DNA from: Ruminococcus sp.
GTDB taxonomy: Bacteria > Bacillota > Clostridia > Oscillospirales > Acutalibacteraceae
Direction: 5' to 3'
Assembly (NCBI GenBank): GCA_022768065.1
Contig: JALELS010000012.1
Location: forward strand, 1 to 50,843
DNA: 50,843 nt
Part shown: piece after piece, positions 50,101-50,843 of the stretch
Layout: the number at the start of each line of letters is the position of its first letter
Position numbering within the stretch: the stretch's first letter is position 1
Position numbers and translations under genes: made by a program
Notes under the pieces: model-generated
Told to the model about the DNA's origin: nothing
The model's input: only the letters and a program-made list of their open reading frames with translations
The model's database searches: none

Positions 50101-50354
50101 CCGCAAACATTCCACCTGCCGTCTTTAATATATTGCTTTGCCCTCTCAAAAAGTTCGGGATAATACTCCTCCATAAGCTCATATCTGTAAGAGCCTTCAA
50201 ACGAAAAAGTATACGTGGGATATTTTTCAAAAAGTTTAAAATTATCGACCAGCGTATTATAAATGTATTTGCTTATTGTCGTTTCAAAATCCCAGCTCCA
50301 CACGGTATCAAGATGGGCTGTTGCAACGGTGTAGATTTTTTTCTTTTTACTCAT
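47166..50354 (-). CDS. GH38 alpha-mannosidase
   Basis: A 1062-residue glycoside hydrolase. The N-terminal domain has AHLDTVWSW with zinc ligands H14 and D16, and LPDCFGFGW with D127 as the likely nucleophile; the catalytic helical part continues to HQFHDDIPGTS, followed by large beta-sandwich domains. GH38 enzymes remove alpha-mannose from glycans. No signal peptide, so it acts inside the cell on imported oligosaccharides. The start overlaps the upstream membrane gene by 8 bases and follows GAGGGAG. Confidence 0.92.
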   Translation of the reverse strand: MSKKKKIYTVATAHLDTVWSWDFETTISKYIYNTLVDNFKLFEKYPTYTFSFEGSYRYELMEEYYPELFERAKQYIKDGRWNVCGSSFENGDVNIPSPEALFRNILIGNSYFDEKFGKRSTDIFLPDCFGFGWALPSIASHAHLTGFTTQKLAWGSAYGIPFDIGRWRGVDGKEIYACLNPHDYYFTLKKLRDWDFVQKKLKENEKYGLDMTYIFHGIGDRGGAPKEESVKFVEEEIKKNGTSDIEVIAASADEIYRDIERDFTAEQKEKLPVWNNELVMKDHAVGGYTSRAVGKRWNRRCQELADSAERIGVISDYLGLLPYNRQALGKAWKRVIAHQFHDDIPGTSCQRVYRRSWNDYAVSMNQFANELEAAASSLSSVMKTDFCKGTPVMVYNPIEADRYETVTVRLKGSDYDNIRVFDDGGAEVKSQIINRKNDCTEVVFTAEVKSLGARIYDVRESNSGCRLKGEISVHSGKVLENQKYIVTLNENGDIGSIIDKEQNNSEILKEPVSLGLFKYKGSRVWPAWEMNYEENKREADRIPAAVKIQVVENGAARVMLKVTQRDKNSTFVNTIALSDRGDTVEVRSEIEWQSLCTMAKQKFSFNCENETATFDLGLGAVKRGNMSEKLYEVPAQNWADITDRSGKSGVSVISECKYGWDKFNNNTLRLTVLHTPKYNYRIDSMQSMMDLGLNRYSYAIFSHKGAVGEKTQLAARRFITPMSTYICSKHDGKLGTQYSFGTVSTNDVIIRAIKAAEKGDEIIVRLNEGICRNAEDFELYLGNGIESAREVYASEEYKGEAQVKDGKLVTSFNPYEIKSFALKLKKAASTFAETAEPVKLPLDKNIITRQGANGDFEFTVPYEIAPETVFANGYEFPVVKDSDNALTADGQNIAINKNAHKIAFLCASLTKDKTADFLVDGNKVKVKVYSCFERFAAWDLYDFGETAYMKDGKIAYEATHAHANRKDVPAKSMYFYIAELDVSGANSVTLPTDNDIVILSACTLNYGGAVSAFPVYDEVPDNRSFTFSLDFKEKVNYLLNKCVWNFTDKGEFIKANNRGREK

Positions 50355-50680
50355 TTATGTTTTCTCCCTCAGAGTTTTTTGTTTTATATGCAAAATGCAG
50401 ACAAAGCGATAAAATCTGCAAAATCGATATCACAGCCGCACCTAACGAAATTTTACCGCCGTTTACGATAACTGCCGCCGACGCCGAAGCGAACACAATA
50501 ATATCCGCCGCCGAAAAAATGATGTTTCTTTTGAATCCGTTTGCTGTATATGAAAACAGCGACACTACCGCACAGACAAGCGAAAGCACAATTACGGCAA
50601 CAAACGAAACAAAGCAAATAAGCAATGCTTTATTGCCGAAAACCGTTTCCGACCCGGATATAATGCTTTTAATAGTCAGG
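50347..50680 (-). pseudogene. Small membrane protein gene, 5' end lost at the repeat boundary
   Basis: A frame of about 100 codons with three hydrophobic segments (LICFVSFVAVIVLSLVCAVV region, IIFSAADIIVFASASAAV, and ISILQILSLCLHFAY) ending GENINE 8 bases inside the mannosidase gene. Upstream the frame stays open to a TAG at the edge of the hairpin-rich DNA at about 50681 with no ATG; the only candidate start is a TTG at 50625 without a good site. The coding sequence probably once extended further and was cut by the element. Function unknown. Confidence 0.55.
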
Positions 50681-50843
50681 ACCTCCGGCTAAGCCGGAGG
50701 CTTGAGTCGCCCTAGAAGGGCGCATTACAAACAACCCCCTCAAGGGGCGCTGAAAAGGTTTGCCGACTGCATTGTTTTTTCAGCTACCCCTAAAGGGGTT
50801 TCTTTTATGCTTTCTTATTCTTGCTACCCGTAAACGGGTCTAT
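50681..50843 (-). mobile_element. IS200/IS605-like end with hairpin array (partial)
   Basis: Five GC-rich hairpins with short T/A loops lie in 163 bases: CCTCCGGC/GCCGGAGG (50682-50700), CGCCCT/AGGGCG (50708-50722), CCCC/GGGG (50736-50747), ACCCC/GGGGT (50786-50799) and ACCCG/CGGGT (50826-50839), plus GCTGAAAA/TTTTCAGC (50749-50784). Read on the minus strand the outer end is CCGGAGGTCCTGAC, like the right ends of IS200/IS605 elements, whose hairpins often have CTTTAG-type loops. No transposase is visible; the element runs off the window. Confidence 0.45.

Noticed and set aside
50681-50843. CRISPR array
   Set aside because: Only two units of the 40-base period are visible, the repeats differ in their stems, and no cas gene is near; hairpins of a mobile element fit better.

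Overview
The window looks like chromosomal DNA of a low-to-medium GC Gram-positive anaerobe of class Clostridia, most likely a gut Oscillospiraceae/Ruminococcaceae-type commensal (an inference from family content). Supporting signs are strong GGAGG ribosome sites, consensus sigma-A promoters, a proline T-box, intrinsic terminators with U-runs, families typical of Clostridia (DUF1284, DUF3793, DUF5058) and purine genes with a separate PurO-type IMP cyclohydrolase. No rRNA, phage, CRISPR array or complete insertion sequence is present; both window edges run into repeat-like, hairpin-rich DNA, as expected at assembly breaks.

Layout: (1) 0.2-4.6 kb, minus strand: a lipoyl-less E2-type acyltransferase, a threonine ammonia-lyase/RidA pair and a membrane M28 peptidase. 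(2) 4.85-11.4 kb, minus: a secreted GH25 muramidase with a long aromatic repeat array, an unknown membrane protein behind an operator-like palindrome, then a MATE transporter, a nucleotidyltransferase-like protein and an EEP-fold phosphodiesterase. (3) 11.5-13.9 kb, plus: a three-gene phosphodiester operon (PI-PLC-like enzyme, beta-sandwich protein, PHP metallohydrolase) whose last two genes look like a split CehA/McbA protein. (4) 14-17.8 kb, minus: DUF1284 and BioY under a BirA-like operator that overlaps the end of proS, proS with its T-box, and a VTT/DedA-like membrane protein. (5) 18.2-24.9 kb, minus: the Phe/Tyr operon aroF-tyrA-aroB-aroA-aroC-pheA, preceded by a 33-codon Tyr/Phe-rich leader peptide with a terminator and a matching antiterminator. 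(6) 24.9-27.4 kb, minus: a polar amino acid ABC transporter whose binding protein appears circularly permuted and whose last gene abuts the aro promoter. (7) 27.5-30.9 kb, minus: a GPH-type symporter, a DUF5058 protein with a second membrane protein, and a small orphan gene. (8) 31 kb: tRNA-Ala(GGC), minus. (9) 31.4-44 kb, plus: an alpha/beta hydrolase, then purE-C-F-M-N-O-H-D-L behind an attenuator-like leader with a possible 45-codon upstream frame. (10) 44.2-45.2 kb, minus: a frameshifted flavodoxin and DUF3793 near a perfect palindrome. (11) 45.3-50.8 kb, minus: an intergenic structured element, a metallophosphoesterase, a GH38 alpha-mannosidase and a small membrane gene cut off by hairpin-rich DNA resembling an IS200/IS605 end.

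The metabolic core is self-consistent: DAHP synthase through chorismate to prephenate and the Phe/Tyr branches (aroD, aroE and aroK must lie elsewhere), and nine purine genes covering most of PRPP to IMP (purB is not here, nor is purK). Regulation is unusually readable: T-box, BirA site, peptide attenuator, purine attenuator and several palindromic operators. The most original leads are the aromatic leader peptide whose MNFAA codons form the antiterminator arm, the leader frame before purE, the permuted binding protein, the split PHP/PI-PLC operon, and a duplicated minus-strand motif that precedes terminators at both ends of the window.
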